Shown in pieces: positions 1-15,944 of a stretch of 64,000 bases of DNA (position 1 is its first letter; each line of letters begins with the position of its first letter). The translations under genes and the position numbers were made by a program. Origin of the DNA: an uncultured Pelagibacteraceae bacterium (GTDB lineage Bacteria; Pseudomonadota; Alphaproteobacteria; Pelagibacterales; Pelagibacteraceae); contig CACFLJ010000006.1 in NCBI GenBank assembly GCA_902567045.1, positions 1 through 64,000 of the forward strand, written 5' to 3'. A model generated the notes under the pieces. That model did not search any database. It worked only from the letters and a program-made list of their open reading frames with translations, and was not told the origin of the DNA.

Positions 1-1283
1 TATTTAAAGTTTGTATTTGGTGTTAATTCAGAAATTTTTTCTAAGAAATATTCAAGCACATACTTTCTAATGAATTCATCTTTAATTGTTGATGAAATTG
101 ATCTTAATTTTTTTTCAAAAATAGCTCTTGATGATGGGTTATCCTTCATTTCTTTAGAATAGTGATTAAATATAAATATATGAATAGGCACAGAGTTATT
201 TTTGGAAAAATCTTCAAAAAAATCCTTTCCCTTTTCATTAACGTAGCTATCTGGATCATGTTTGTTAGGTAGAAATAAAAACGAAATTTCTTTTTCTGGT
301 TTTAATTCAATAATAGAATTTTCTGCTGCTCTTAAAGCTGCTTTATATCCACTTTCGTCACCATCAAAACAAACAGTGATATGTTGAAAAAATTGATTAA
401 GAGTTAATATTTGTCTTGTAGTTAAAGAAGTGCCCAGATTTGCAACTACATTTTCCACTTTGTTTTTACTAAGACCAACCACATCCATATAACCTTCAAC
501 AAGAAATATGTTATCAATATTGTTTGAAAGTTTTCTTGTAAAATCTAGATTGTAAAGATTAGATCCTTTTTTGAAAAATGGCGTCTCTGGTGAATTAATA
601 TACTTTGCAAGGTACTTATTTTCTTTTAAAATTCTACCTCCAAGAGCTATTGGATCACCTGAAATATTGTTTATTGGAAAAATTACTCTGTCTCTAAACC
701 TATCTACATATTTTTTTTTATTTTCATCAAAATAGAATAATCCTGTTTCTTTAATTTCACTTTCACTAAATTCCTTAAAAATCTCTTCTTTAAATTTTTC
801 ATCATTTGAAACATATCCAATTTTAAATTTTTTTACTTCCTCAATAGTTAAATTTCTATTTTTTAAATAATCCTTTGCTTCTTTTGCTAAAGGGTTTTTA
901 AAAAGATCTTGATAATAAAATTCAACATATTTTGCATATATCAATTTATATTTGTTCCACTTTTCTTCTCTGATTTCATCCTCTTTTGAAAATGTATAAG
1001 GCCTCATCCCTGCTAAATTTGCTAAATATTTGACAGACTCACCAAATTTAAGATTTTGGGTTTTCATTACAAAATCAAAAATATTTCCATGTTCTGCTGT
1101 GCTAAAACAATGATAAAATTCCTTTTCATCATTTACTGTGAATGATGGTGTTTTTTCAGTCTTAAATGGTGAAAGGCCAACATATTCTTTTCCTCTCTTT
1201 TTTAAACTAACTGTTTTTGAAACTACAGTTGAAATTTTTAATCTAGTTTTTATTTCTTGTAAGTACTCTTTTGGGTATTTCAT
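1..1283 (-). CDS. dnaG: DNA primase DnaG, N-terminal part (gene runs off the window start)
   Basis: Manual reverse-strand translation: MKYPKEYLQEIKTRLKISTVVSKTVSLKKRGKEYVGLSPFKTEKTPSFTVNDEKEFYHCFSTAEHGNIFDFVM..., followed by a TOPRIM-type region (FLVEGYMDVVGL, CFDGDESG). Not in the ORF track because it is truncated. Confidence 0.93.
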   Translation of the reverse strand, partial: MKYPKEYLQEIKTRLKISTVVSKTVSLKKRGKEYVGLSPFKTEKTPSFTVNDEKEFYHCFSTAEHGNIFDFVMKTQNLKFGESVKYLANLAGMRPYTFSKEDEIREEKWNKYKLIYAKYVEFYYQDLFKNPLAKEAKDYLKNRNLTIEEVKKFKIGYVSNDEKFKEEIFKEFSESEIKETGLFYFDENKKKYVDRFRDRVIFPINNISGDPIALGGRILKENKYLAKYINSPETPFFKKGSNLYNLDFTRKLSNNIDNIFLVEGYMDVVGLSKNKVENVVANLGTSLTTRQILTLNQFFQHITVCFDGDESGYKAALRAAENSIIELKPEKEISFLFLPNKHDPDSYVNEKGKDFFEDFSKNNSVPIHIFIFNHYSKEMKDNPSSRAIFEKKLRSISSTIKDEFIRKYVLEYFLEKISELTPNTNFK

Positions 1284-1744
1284 TTTTGATTTAATAATTC
1301 TTTTATAATTGCTCCTGCTTTAGAGAAATCGATAGTGTCAGCATTATTTTTCTTCAACTCGCCCATAACTTTTCCCATATCCTTAATTGAGTTTGCACCT
1401 GTTGATTTAATCACTTCTTCACAAATTTTCTTAGTATCCTCCACGCTAATCTGTTTAGGTAAATATTGGCTAATTATTCCAACTTCTTGTTCTTCTATAT
1501 CCTGAAGATCCTTACGATTATTTTTTTTATACAATTCAATTGATTCGCTACGCTGTTTAATCATTTTTTTTAATAACTTCTTAATATCTTCATCATCTGT
1601 TTCTTTTTTTTCTGCCCCAGATCTATTGTTAATATCTAAATCTTTAACACCGGATAAAATTAACCTGTAAGTTGATATTTTATTTTTATCTTTAGATTTT
1701 AAAGCTGTTTTATAGTCTGACTCTATAATTTCTCTTAATGACAT
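1280..1744 (-). CDS. GatB/YqeY domain-containing protein
   Basis: MSLREIIESDYKTALKSKDKNKISTYRLILSGVK... typical YqeY. The start is probably the internal Met at 1744, not 1825. The stop overlaps the dnaG start (ATGA). Confidence 0.88.
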   Translation of the reverse strand: MSLREIIESDYKTALKSKDKNKISTYRLILSGVKDLDINNRSGAEKKETDDEDIKKLLKKMIKQRSESIELYKKNNRKDLQDIEEQEVGIISQYLPKQISVEDTKKICEEVIKSTGANSIKDMGKVMGELKKNNADTIDFSKAGAIIKELLNQK

Positions 1745-1867
1745 ATTTAATTTTAGCGTATTAAAAATATTCTTCAAAAAGAAAAATATTTTTTTTACAA
1801 AATATACATTAGATGTGTTGCGCAAAAAAAGGTTTTATTGTATAGACCTTTAACTCATGAGTTGTAA

Positions 1868-3061
1868 TTGATCAAAAAACAAAAAAATAAAATTGCAATT
1901 AATCATCTATTTTCTACAGGTATTTTAGTTCTAGATAACAAGCTAGTTTTCAAAGGTATTGGCCTTGGATATCAAGGAACTTCAACTGGAGAGATTTGTT
2001 TTAATACATCTTTAACAGGATATCAGGAAATTATATCAGACCCATCTTATGCTGGACAAATTATAAACTTTACATTTCCTCATATTGGAAACGTTGGGAC
2101 CAATAATGAGGATTTAGAATCTGATAAAATTTGGACGAAAGGTGTTATATTTAATTCCGAAATTACTTCTCCATCAAACTATAGAGCATTACATACATTA
2201 GATGAATGGCTTAAAAGAAATCAAATTGTTGGACTAACTGGATTAGATACTAGAAGCTTAACAAACTTAATTAGAGATAAGGGTGCTCCAAAAGGTACTA
2301 TTACAAATAATAAAAAAGGTAAATTTAACATTAAAAAACTAACTAATATGTCAGTCAAATGGCCTGGCTTAAATGGATTAGATCTTGCTAAAGAAGTATC
2401 AACAAAAAAAACCTATTTATGGAAAGGGTTTAAAACGTGGAAAAAGGATGTCGGATACAAAAAGAATACAAAAAAGAAATTTAAAATTATAGCAGTTGAT
2501 TATGGGATAAAGAAAAATATTTTAAGATATTTCTCAGATTATAACTGTGAGGTAAAAGTAGTCTCCTGTAAATTGACTGCTGGTGAAATTGTGAAATTAA
2601 AACCTGATGGTATTTTTTTATCTAATGGGCCTGGAGATCCAGCAGCTACTGGAAAATATGCAATCGACACAGTTCAAAAATTAATTAAATTAAATTATCC
2701 TATATTTGGAATTTGCCTTGGTCATCAAATTTTAGCTTTAGCTTTAAATGCAAAAACAAAAAAAATGAAATTAGGTCACAGAGGTGCCAATCATCCAGTC
2801 AAAAATTTAATAAATAATTCAGTTGAGATTACAAGTCAAAATCATGGATTTGTTGTTATAGAAAAAAGCTTATCTAAAAATATTCAAATTACTCATAAGT
2901 CACTTTTTGACAATACTATTGAGGGAATTAAATTGAAAAACAAACCTGTCTTTTCTGTTCAATATCATCCAGAAGCAAATCCTGGACCTCAAGATAGTCA
3001 ATATTTATTCAAAAACTTTATTCAAAATATAAAAAAACATGCCAAGAAGAAAAGAAATTAA
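1868..3061 (+). CDS. carA: Carbamoyl-phosphate synthase small subunit
   Basis: GATase motif [14 protein letters not shown], and [36 protein letters not shown]. Starts with TTG. Confidence 0.95.
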   Translation: MIKKQKNKIAINHLFSTGILVLDNKLVFKGIGLGYQGTSTGEICFNTSLTGYQEIISDPSYAGQIINFTFPHIGNVGTNNEDLESDKIWTKGVIFNSEITSPSNYRALHTLDEWLKRNQIVGLTGLDTRSLTNLIRDKGAPKGTITNNKKGKFNIKKLTNMSVKWPGLNGLDLAKEVSTKKTYLWKGFKTWKKDVGYKKNTKKKFKIIAVDYGIKKNILRYFSDYNCEVKVVSCKLTAGEIVKLKPDGIFLSNGPGDPAATGKYAIDTVQKLIKLNYPIFGICLGHQILALALNAKTKKMKLGHRGANHPVKNLINNSVEITSQNHGFVVIEKSLSKNIQITHKSLFDNTIEGIKLKNKPVFSVQYHPEANPGPQDSQYLFKNFIQNIKKHAKKKRN

Positions 3062-6000
3062 AAAAATTTTAGTTATTGGAGCAGGACCAATAATAATTGG
3101 ACAAGCATGTGAATTTGATTATTCGGGTACACAAGCTTGTAAGGCTCTTAAAGATGAGGGTTTTGAGGTTGTTTTAATAAATTCAAATCCTGCAACTATT
3201 ATGACTGATCCTGGAGTTGCTGATAAAACTTATATTGAGCCCATCACAATTCCTGTTTTAGAAGAAGTCATTAAAAAAGAAAAACCTAACGCAATTTTAC
3301 CAACAATGGGGGGACAGACCGCATTAAATTTGGCAATAAGTGCTGAAAAAGCTGGACTGCTTAAAAAATACAAAATCGAATTGATAGGCGCGAAGTCTAA
3401 AGCAATTGAAAATGCTGAAGATCGTAAAAAATTTAGAAAAAATATGTCTGACATTGGTTTAGATCTGCCAAAATCAAGAATTATAAATCACTATAAAGAT
3501 GCAGCTAAATGTTTGAAGGAGATAGGATTGCCAGCAATAATTAGACCATCTTTTACTTTGGGTGGTTTGGGAGGAGGAATCGCTAAAAACAAAAAAGATT
3601 TCTTTAAACTTGTCAAAACTGGCATGAATGAGTCCCCTCAAAACCAGGTTTTAATCGAAGAATCTTTAGAAGGCTGGAAAGAATTTGAAATGGAAGTTGT
3701 AAGAGACAAAAAGGATAACTGTATAATAATTTGTTCAATAGAGAATGTGGATCCAATGGGAATCCATACTGGAGACTCTATCACAGTTGCTCCAGCATTA
3801 ACCTTAACTGATAAAGAATACCAGGTCATGAGAAATGCATCAATTGCCTGCTTGAGAAAAATTGGAGTTGAGACAGGGGGATCAAATGTTCAGTTTGCGA
3901 TAAATCCTAGAAATGGAAGGATGGTTATAATAGAAATGAATCCAAGAGTATCAAGATCCTCTGCTCTTGCATCAAAAGCAACAGGTTTCCCGATTGCCAA
4001 AGTAGCAGCCAAACTTGCAGTGGGATATACTTTAGATGAATTAAAAAATGAAATTACAAAAGTAACTCCAGCTTCATTTGAACCAACAATTGATTATGTT
4101 GTTACAAAAATACCAAGATTTACATTTGAAAAGTTTTCAGATACTAAAGCGGTACTTGGAACTTCAATGAGATCTGTTGGAGAAGCAATGGCAATTGGAA
4201 GAAATTTCAAAGAATCTTTTCAAAAAGCCTTGGTATCTTTAGAAACTGGATTTTCTGGATTGGATAATATTTTTAATTATTCAAAAAAAGATATTTTAAA
4301 AAATTTAAAGATTAATATTCCAAATAGATTAATATTAATTGCTGAAGCTTTTAGAAAAAATATCTCGTTAGATAAAATCCATAAATTATCAAAGGTTGAT
4401 CCTTGGTTCTTAAATCAAATTAAGGATCTTGTAGATGAAGAAAACAATATAAAGAAGAGAGGTATTCCTAAAACATATAATGAATTTAATAGAATAAAAT
4501 CTATTGGTTTTTCAGATAAAAAATTATCAGATATTACTGGTATAAAAGAAAAAATTGTAAGATCTAAAAGAGTTGCACTTAAAGTTTTACCAGTATTTAA
4601 AAAAGTGGATACTTGTGCCGCAGAATTTAAATCCTTTACTCCATATATGTATTCAACATACCAGAGAAGTTTTTCAATAAATACTGAATGTGAAGCAGAT
4701 CCGAGCAATAAGAAAAAAATAATAATACTAGGAGGAGGTCCAAATAGAATTGGTCAAGGTATTGAGTTTGATTATTGTTGTTGCCAGGCTAGTTTTTCCT
4801 TAAAGGAGGCAGGCTTTGAAACAATAATGGTTAATTGTAATCCAGAAACAGTATCAACTGATTATGACACTAGTGATAGACTTTATTTTGAGCCATTGGT
4901 TGAAGAATATGTTCAAAATATTATTCTAAAAGAAAAATCAAAGGGAAATCTTATAGGGGTTATTGCTCAATTTGGAGGTCAAACTCCAATTAAATTGGCA
5001 AAATTCTTACATGAGAATAAATTACCAATACTTGGTACTCAATATACTTCCATTGATCTTGCAGAAGATAGAGATAGATTTAGAGATCTACTAATTAAAT
5101 TAAATTTAAAACAAGCAGAAAGTGGAATTGCTAACAAATTTGACCAAGCAATTAAAATAAGTGAAAAAATTAGACTACCTGTTGTTGTTAGACCTTCATA
5201 TGTTTTAGGTGGAAGAGCAATGGAAATTGTTCATGATAAAAGCCAGCTAAAAAAGTTTATTAATGAGGCTTTTAAAGCTTCAGAGCAAAATCCTATTTTG
5301 ATCGATAAATTTATAGATCATGCAATGGAAGTTGATGTGGATGCTATTTCTGATGGTAAAGATGTTTATGTTGCTGGTATTATGCAACACATTGAAGAAG
5401 CGGGGGTGCATTCTGGAGACTCTGCTTGTTGTCTACCTCCAGTTTCTATAAAAGATAATCTTTTAAAAGAAATTAAAATCCAAACGAGAAAATTAGCTTT
5501 AGCATTAAAAGTTAAAGGACTTTTAAATATCCAATTTGCAATTAAAAAAGATGAAATATTTGTTATTGAAGTAAATCCAAGAGCCAGCAGGACAGTTCCA
5601 TTTGTATCGAAAGCTAATGGGGTACCTTTAGCCAAGATTGCATCAAGAATAATGGCAGGTGAAAAACTTTCAAAATATAAATTAAAATATAAAACGAATA
5701 AAAAATTTGCTGTTAAAGAGGCTGTATTTCCATTTAACAAATTCCCAGACAGCGATTTATTGCTTGGACCAGAAATGAAATCAACAGGTGAAGTGATGGG
5801 ATTTGATGATGATTTTGGAATGGCAATTGCTAAAAGTCAAATTGCAGCAGCAAACTCACTACCTACCAAAGGTTTAGCTTTTTTATCAGTTAAAGACTCT
5901 CATAAACAAGAGATTGTGGGCGTTGCTCAAAGACTTACAAAACTTGGATTTACTTTATCAGCTACTAAAGGAACTGCAGAGATATTAATAAAAAATGGAA

Positions 6001-6263
6001 TGAAATGTAGAAAAATTAATAAGGTAAGTAGTGGCAAACCTCATATAGTTGATGTTTTAAATTCTAAAAAAATTGCTTTAGTAATAAATACAGGTGGAGG
6101 AAATAGTGAAAATAGAATTAATGATGCTTTAGCTTTAAGAAGAGGAACTTTGGCTAACAAAATTCCTTATTGTACCAATATGTCAACAGCTTATTCATTT
6201 TTAGAGGCAATAAACTCACTAAAGACAAAAAAATTAAAGGTCAAACCCCTTCAAGAAAATTAG
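3039..6263 (+). CDS. carB: Carbamoyl-phosphate synthase large subunit
   Basis: 1074 aa with duplicated ATP-grasp halves; [30 protein letters not shown]. Overlaps carA. Confidence 0.97.
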   Translation: MPRRKEIKKILVIGAGPIIIGQACEFDYSGTQACKALKDEGFEVVLINSNPATIMTDPGVADKTYIEPITIPVLEEVIKKEKPNAILPTMGGQTALNLAISAEKAGLLKKYKIELIGAKSKAIENAEDRKKFRKNMSDIGLDLPKSRIINHYKDAAKCLKEIGLPAIIRPSFTLGGLGGGIAKNKKDFFKLVKTGMNESPQNQVLIEESLEGWKEFEMEVVRDKKDNCIIICSIENVDPMGIHTGDSITVAPALTLTDKEYQVMRNASIACLRKIGVETGGSNVQFAINPRNGRMVIIEMNPRVSRSSALASKATGFPIAKVAAKLAVGYTLDELKNEITKVTPASFEPTIDYVVTKIPRFTFEKFSDTKAVLGTSMRSVGEAMAIGRNFKESFQKALVSLETGFSGLDNIFNYSKKDILKNLKINIPNRLILIAEAFRKNISLDKIHKLSKVDPWFLNQIKDLVDEENNIKKRGIPKTYNEFNRIKSIGFSDKKLSDITGIKEKIVRSKRVALKVLPVFKKVDTCAAEFKSFTPYMYSTYQRSFSINTECEADPSNKKKIIILGGGPNRIGQGIEFDYCCCQASFSLKEAGFETIMVNCNPETVSTDYDTSDRLYFEPLVEEYVQNIILKEKSKGNLIGVIAQFGGQTPIKLAKFLHENKLPILGTQYTSIDLAEDRDRFRDLLIKLNLKQAESGIANKFDQAIKISEKIRLPVVVRPSYVLGGRAMEIVHDKSQLKKFINEAFKASEQNPILIDKFIDHAMEVDVDAISDGKDVYVAGIMQHIEEAGVHSGDSACCLPPVSIKDNLLKEIKIQTRKLALALKVKGLLNIQFAIKKDEIFVIEVNPRASRTVPFVSKANGVPLAKIASRIMAGEKLSKYKLKYKTNKKFAVKEAVFPFNKFPDSDLLLGPEMKSTGEVMGFDDDFGMAIAKSQIAAANSLPTKGLAFLSVKDSHKQEIVGVAQRLTKLGFTLSATKGTAEILIKNGMKCRKINKVSSGKPHIVDVLNSKKIALVINTGGGNSENRINDALALRRGTLANKIPYCTNMSTAYSFLEAINSLKTKKLKVKPLQEN

Positions 6264-7705
6264 GTCTCAACAACCATTGTGTCTTTTGAGCCTCCACCTT
6301 GTGAACTATTAACAATAGTACTTCCTTTCCTTAGGGCAACTCTAGTAAGTCCTCCCATTGTCACATAAGTAGACTTGCCATTTAATATAAACGGTCTTAA
6401 ATCTAAATGCCTAGGCTCTATTCCGTCTTCAGAAATTGTTGGAATTGTTGATAATATTTCCAAAGGTTGAGCCACAAATTCTCTAGGATTTTGTTTAATT
6501 TTTTTTATCATTTCTTCTCTCTCTTTTTTTGGAGCTTTAGGACCTATCATTATGCCATACCCTCCAGAGGCATTTGCAGGTTTAACAACCAAATTTGATA
6601 TGTTCTCAATAACGTGCTGTCTGTGAACTTTATTTTCACATAAAAATGTTTCTACTTGATTTAATTTTGGCTGTTCTCCTAAATAGTAAACAATCATTTT
6701 GTTTACATAAGCGTAAACAGCTTTATCATCAGCTACACCAGTTCCAATTGCATTAATTATTCCAACATTACCTTTTTTCCAGCATTTAAATAATCCCGGC
6801 ACTCCAATAAGAGAACTTTTGTTAAACACTTTTGGATCAAGAAATGTATCATCTAATCTTCTGTAAATACAATCAACTTTTAATTTACCTTTAACAGTTT
6901 TCATATAAACATTATCATTTTCAACAAATAGATCTTTACCCTCTACAAGAGCTATTCCCATTTGTTCTGCTAAGAACGAATGTTCAAAATATGCAGAATT
7001 ATAAATACCTGGTGTCAATACGACCATATGTGGATTATCTGTTTTTTTTGGAATACACTCAACCATACTTTGGTAGAGTTTGTTAGAATATTGATGGACT
7101 GATGAAACTTTGTATCTTGTGAATAATTCTGGAAATACATCCCTCATAACCATTCTATTTTCTAGCATGTATGACACTCCAGAGGGAACGCGTAGATTAT
7201 CTTCAAGGACTAAATACTCTCCATTATAATTTCTTATTAAGTCTATACCTGAAATGTTTGCCCAAGCTTTATACTTTGGTGAAAAACCTTCACATTCTTT
7301 CAAATAGTATGGTGAATTAAATATCAAATCTTTAGGTATAACTTTATCCTTAAAAATCTTTTTCTTGTTATAAACATCATCAATAAATAAGTTTAGTGCT
7401 TTTACCCTTTGGGTTAATCCTCTTGATATTTTATTCCATTGAGACTTAGGTATAATTCTAGGGATAATATCTAAAGGCCACTTTTTTTCCTCTGCTCTAT
7501 TATTCGCAGCATAAACTCTAAAATTTATACCTCTAGCACTTATTGTGCTTTGACAATTTTTTTCAATTTCCTGTAATTTTTTTTTTCCATGCCTTTCCAG
7601 AATACCTGACATTATTCTAGCATGCTTTCTAAGCTTGTTATCTTCTGTCAAATATCCGTCATATGCCGACTTAGCATCATAGTTTTTCCAAAACGAAGTA
7701 GCCAT
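6260..7705 (-). CDS. Circularly permuted ATP-grasp protein (COG2308 type)
   Basis: 481 aa; [56 protein letters not shown]. Divergent from an Anbu-type protease. Confidence 0.85.
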   Translation of the reverse strand: MATSFWKNYDAKSAYDGYLTEDNKLRKHARIMSGILERHGKKKLQEIEKNCQSTISARGINFRVYAANNRAEEKKWPLDIIPRIIPKSQWNKISRGLTQRVKALNLFIDDVYNKKKIFKDKVIPKDLIFNSPYYLKECEGFSPKYKAWANISGIDLIRNYNGEYLVLEDNLRVPSGVSYMLENRMVMRDVFPELFTRYKVSSVHQYSNKLYQSMVECIPKKTDNPHMVVLTPGIYNSAYFEHSFLAEQMGIALVEGKDLFVENDNVYMKTVKGKLKVDCIYRRLDDTFLDPKVFNKSSLIGVPGLFKCWKKGNVGIINAIGTGVADDKAVYAYVNKMIVYYLGEQPKLNQVETFLCENKVHRQHVIENISNLVVKPANASGGYGIMIGPKAPKKEREEMIKKIKQNPREFVAQPLEILSTIPTISEDGIEPRHLDLRPFILNGKSTYVTMGGLTRVALRKGSTIVNSSQGGGSKDTMVVET

Positions 7706-7812
7706 ATTTAAGATTTTTTATTAAATAAATTTGCAAAACAAATGCTAAAATTAAATATCAGCTATGACATAAAAGGTTTGAAAAATATGGCTTTTTTAAA
7801 TAAGAATTGGTC

Positions 7813-8538
7813 ATGACATATTGTATAGGAATTAAAACAAACGAAGGACTAGTATTTGCATCAGACTCCAGGACTAACGCCGGTTTGGATAACGTAAATA
7901 TATATTCTAAAATGTTTACACATGATGTTGGGGATAGAACCATAGTAATTGTTACCTCAGGAAATTTAGGAACATCACAAGCAGTCTATAAATCAATCGA
8001 AAAAGATTTAGGTAGTTCATCTGGAATAATGAATTTAAATACTTGCAAAGATTTTGAACAAATAGCTTCATATGTTGGATCTTTAAATATTGAGCATTCT
8101 TCTCCTCAAGGAATTAACACTGATAATGTACTTTTAGGTTCAACTTTTATTATTGGTGGGCAAATAAAAGGACAAAAAACGGAACTTTATCTTATCTATC
8201 CTCAAGGAAATTATATAAGACCAGCAGACAGCAAACCCTATCTTGTAATTGGTGAAGTTAAATATGGAAAACCAATACTAGACAGAGTTATTAAACCAAA
8301 TGTATCAATTGGGGATGCATCTAGATGCGCTTTGATTTCAATGGACTCGACTTTGAAAAGTGATTTAACTGTAGGGCCACCAATAGACTTTGCAATTTAT
8401 AAAAAAGATGAAAATAAATTAGCCTCTTTAAAATGTTTAAGTTTAAATGATGAGGATTATTCGAAAGTTTGTAATACTTGGTCTGAAGGAATTTTTAAAG
8501 TTTTTGACACTTTTCCTAGATTCGATTGGGAAGATTAA
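7813..8538 (+). CDS. Anbu-type proteasome/HslV-related peptidase
   Basis: Starting at the second Met gives M-TYCIGIKTNEGLVFASDSRTNAGLDNV, placing the putative catalytic Thr right after Met. ORF track start is 7807. Confidence 0.85.
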   Translation: MTYCIGIKTNEGLVFASDSRTNAGLDNVNIYSKMFTHDVGDRTIVIVTSGNLGTSQAVYKSIEKDLGSSSGIMNLNTCKDFEQIASYVGSLNIEHSSPQGINTDNVLLGSTFIIGGQIKGQKTELYLIYPQGNYIRPADSKPYLVIGEVKYGKPILDRVIKPNVSIGDASRCALISMDSTLKSDLTVGPPIDFAIYKKDENKLASLKCLSLNDEDYSKVCNTWSEGIFKVFDTFPRFDWED

Positions 8539-9200
8539 TCATCTACCTTCCAATCAGTTTTAAAAGTAACATAATTTACTTGTAAGCATCTTCTCTCTTT
8601 AATTATTTCTTTTTTTTCCATTCCATGCCAAGTATCAGGCCCACTTGAGAAAAAATATCCATAATTATCTTTATAAGGCAATGTTTTTATTAGTTTTAAA
8701 TCATTATCATAAAAATCAGTTCCTAAATCTTCACTTTCATTATATTTGTTTACAAATAACAAGCACGACATAAGTTTCTCTTTGATATCACAATGTGGTT
8801 TTAACCAGAAACCCTCACGATCACAAATTACTTCAAGTCTTACGTAGGAATTTGATAGGTCTTTATTAATTAGTTTAGATATTTTTTGATATGTTTTTTT
8901 ATTTTGAAGTTCTTTAATTAAATTAGTAAGTCCTGGGAATTTATTACTATTTTCCTTGGTGACAAAACATCTAAATTTTAAGGCTTTCCCACCATCTGAA
9001 ATACCTTCCCTAAATTTTCCTTCTCCTCCATCTATAGCTCTAGTACCGTCATAATTGAGATTATGTTTTGCAGGATCGGTAATATCAGCTGAAACTATTT
9101 CATTTATTTGTTCATCTGTAAGAGGCTTGTTTAATTCCCAATGTACGAAAGGACTGTCAAATTTTTTTGAGTCATTAAGAATTGAATTTAAATAGGACAT
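8535..9200 (-). CDS. Putative 2OG-Fe(II) oxygenase-like protein
   Basis: Candidate HxD...H...R pattern: WLKPHCDIKEKLMSCLLFVN ... GPDTWHGMEKKEIIKERRCLQVNYV. Confidence 0.6.
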   Translation of the reverse strand: MSYLNSILNDSKKFDSPFVHWELNKPLTDEQINEIVSADITDPAKHNLNYDGTRAIDGGEGKFREGISDGGKALKFRCFVTKENSNKFPGLTNLIKELQNKKTYQKISKLINKDLSNSYVRLEVICDREGFWLKPHCDIKEKLMSCLLFVNKYNESEDLGTDFYDNDLKLIKTLPYKDNYGYFFSSGPDTWHGMEKKEIIKERRCLQVNYVTFKTDWKVDD

Positions 9201-10144
9201 TAGCTATTTAATCTCTCTTTTATGATTTTTGCTACTCTATTTGCTTCATCAAGTTTTTGATAGGTCCATTTTTCCATATCTTCCCCAAGGTTTCTTGTGA
9301 TATTTAATTCTCTAAATAAATTTCTAAATCTTTGGAATCTTATATCATTTTTTCTAGGCAAAATATTTGCAATATAAACTGGTTTTCCAGTTAAGGCAGC
9401 CTCTGAAATCATTGAGCTAGAGTCACATGTAACAACAATATTTTCAGAAATAGCTAGAGCTGATAAGTAAGCTTTTTTGTCAACGTTCATTACAACGGTG
9501 TGGTTTTCGCCAAAAAATTCTTTAGCATAGTGAATAGTACTAAGTGGAGTTCTCATTGATGGTATCACAACAAGTTGAAATTCATGTTTTTTCAAAAGTT
9601 TGTAAAATATTGAAAAAATATGTTTCATATTTTTTGTTGAATAATCATAGTATTTTGTGGGCCCACCCATTATTAAGCACCAGATTTTTCTTTCATCTTT
9701 TTTTATAAAAGAGTTTAAATAATTCTTATGCTCAACTATTTCACTTTCTGTAAGATAATGGAGGGCACCTTTAGTAGTAATGACATTTGACCCGTTAATT
9801 CCATCATGTTCAGGGGCTACTATAAAATCGAAATAATTTAAGTTTATTTTAGGATCTTGAATGTGAATATTAAAAACTTTTTTATTTGAAATATTTTTTA
9901 TATGAATAGACGGAATTATACTCTTCCTTCCACAAGATATTATTATATCAAAATCTGATTGATCGATTTTTTTATATACACTTTGAGAAATTGGCGTAAA
10001 TTTTGGTGGAATTAACCTCCATAAATTATTAAGTTCAACCTTGTGGTGAGTAAAATCAATCTCGAGAGCTTTGGCTAAACCTTCAACTTGGCTTAGCATG
10101 CCATGCATACCCTCTGTCAATAATACACCTTTTAATTTGCCCAT
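9200..10144 (-). CDS. ELM1/DUF1022 family protein (glycosyltransferase-like fold)
   Basis: GMLSQVEGLAKAL, MGGPTKYYDY, TCDSSSMISEAALTGKPVYIANI. Confidence 0.75.
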   Translation of the reverse strand: MGKLKGVLLTEGMHGMLSQVEGLAKALEIDFTHHKVELNNLWRLIPPKFTPISQSVYKKIDQSDFDIIISCGRKSIIPSIHIKNISNKKVFNIHIQDPKINLNYFDFIVAPEHDGINGSNVITTKGALHYLTESEIVEHKNYLNSFIKKDERKIWCLIMGGPTKYYDYSTKNMKHIFSIFYKLLKKHEFQLVVIPSMRTPLSTIHYAKEFFGENHTVVMNVDKKAYLSALAISENIVVTCDSSSMISEAALTGKPVYIANILPRKNDIRFQRFRNLFRELNITRNLGEDMEKWTYQKLDEANRVAKIIKERLNS

Positions 10145-10164
10145 TATTTACTATATAGACCTGT

Positions 10165-11112
10165 ATGAGTGAAAAACCAACTAAACATACAAAAGTGTTG
10201 ATAATTGGATCCGGTCCAGCGGGTTATACTGCTGCCGTTTATGCTGCAAGAGCTATGCTAAAACCAATGCTAGTTGCGGGTATGCAACCAGGCGGTCAAC
10301 TAACAATTACAACTGATGTTGAGAACTATCCAGGCTTTGCTGATGTAATACAAGGACCATGGTTAATGGAACAAATGAGGGAGCAGGCAAAAGCAGTAGG
10401 AACAGATTTAGTTGAAGATCATATTCAATCTGTAAATTTAAAATCTAAACCTTTTGAAGCAATCGGCGATGGCGGACAGAAATATACTGCAGACTCGATT
10501 ATAATTTCAACAGGTGCACAAGCAAGATGGCTAAATATTGATTCAGAGGAAAAATTTAAAGGATTTGGAGTTTCGGCATGTGCAACATGCGATGGTTTCT
10601 TTTTTAAAGATAAAACAGTTGCTGTAGTTGGTGGTGGAAATGCAGCAGTTGAAGAAGCAATGTTTCTTACAAAATTTGCCTCAAAAGTACAATTAATTCA
10701 TAGAAGAAATGAATTAAGAGCAGAAAAACTTTTGCAAAAAAAATTAATGGAAAATAAAAAAATTGAAATTATCTGGGACTCGGTTGTTGAAGAAGTAATT
10801 GGCGATGAAGAACCCAAAAATGTAAAAGGGTTAAAAATTAAAAATATTAAAACCAATGAAATTTCAGAGTTAAAAATCGATGGTTTATTTATAGCTATTG
10901 GTCATGACCCAGCCACTTCATTATTTAAAGATCAATTAGAAATGGATAATACAGGTTATCTAATTACAAAAAGTGATTCTACAGAGACAAATGTTCCAGG
11001 TGTTTATGCGGCTGGAGATGTTAAAGACAAAATCTTTAGACAAGCAGTAACAGCAGCAGGAATGGGCTGTATGGCTGCCCTAGAAGCAGAAAAATTTTTA
11101 GCTTCAAATTAA
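10165..11112 (+). CDS. trxB: Thioredoxin-disulfide reductase
   Basis: GSGPAGYTAAVYAARA, CATC redox motif (VSACATCDGFFF), YAAGDVKDK. Confidence 0.96.
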   Translation: MSEKPTKHTKVLIIGSGPAGYTAAVYAARAMLKPMLVAGMQPGGQLTITTDVENYPGFADVIQGPWLMEQMREQAKAVGTDLVEDHIQSVNLKSKPFEAIGDGGQKYTADSIIISTGAQARWLNIDSEEKFKGFGVSACATCDGFFFKDKTVAVVGGGNAAVEEAMFLTKFASKVQLIHRRNELRAEKLLQKKLMENKKIEIIWDSVVEEVIGDEEPKNVKGLKIKNIKTNEISELKIDGLFIAIGHDPATSLFKDQLEMDNTGYLITKSDSTETNVPGVYAAGDVKDKIFRQAVTAAGMGCMAALEAEKFLASN

Positions 11113-11136
11113 TTTAAGATCATTTATAAGTTATTC

Positions 11137-11520
11137 ATGGAAAATGTGGTAAAACAAATTCAATTAATAGCTCTAGTAATTATACTCGCTGCTACAGTTA
11201 TAGCATTTGGTATTGAGATATATCAAATGATAGCTGTTCAAAAAGTTACGTTAGCTGATTTACTTTTGCTTTTTCTATACCTAGAAGTTTTAGCAATGGT
11301 AAGAGTATTTTGGGAAAGTCAATCAATTCAAATAACTCTTCCATTATTTATTGCAATTACTGCCCTTTCTAGGTTTATAATTTTACAAGGAAAATCAATT
11401 AATCCAGAAGTATTATTATATGAAGCAGGTGCTATTGTTTTAATCGCTATAGCAATACTTGTTTTAAGATTTAGAAACTCTCCTGTATTTGGTTTAGAGA
11501 AAAAGAAAAAAACTAAATAA
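11137..11520 (+). CDS. PsiE-like membrane protein
   Basis: 127 aa with 4 predicted TM segments; LLFLYLEVLAMVRVFWES...ITALSRFIILQ resembles the phosphate-starvation-inducible PsiE family. Confidence 0.65.
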   Translation: MENVVKQIQLIALVIILAATVIAFGIEIYQMIAVQKVTLADLLLLFLYLEVLAMVRVFWESQSIQITLPLFIAITALSRFIILQGKSINPEVLLYEAGAIVLIAIAILVLRFRNSPVFGLEKKKKTK

Positions 11521-11531
11521 TTTTCACAGAA

Positions 11532-15922
<4,391 letters not shown>

Positions 15923-15944
<22 letters not shown>

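Noticed and set aside
1745-1825. N-terminal extension of the YqeY ORF
   Set aside because: The 27-aa extension is low-complexity and translates the intergenic AT-rich region; MSLREII is the normal start.
3230-5740. Antisense ORFs inside carB (3230-3454, 3638-3829, 4415-4708, 5366-5740)
   Set aside because: Opposite strand of a well-conserved gene, no recognisable domain; typical shadow ORFs.
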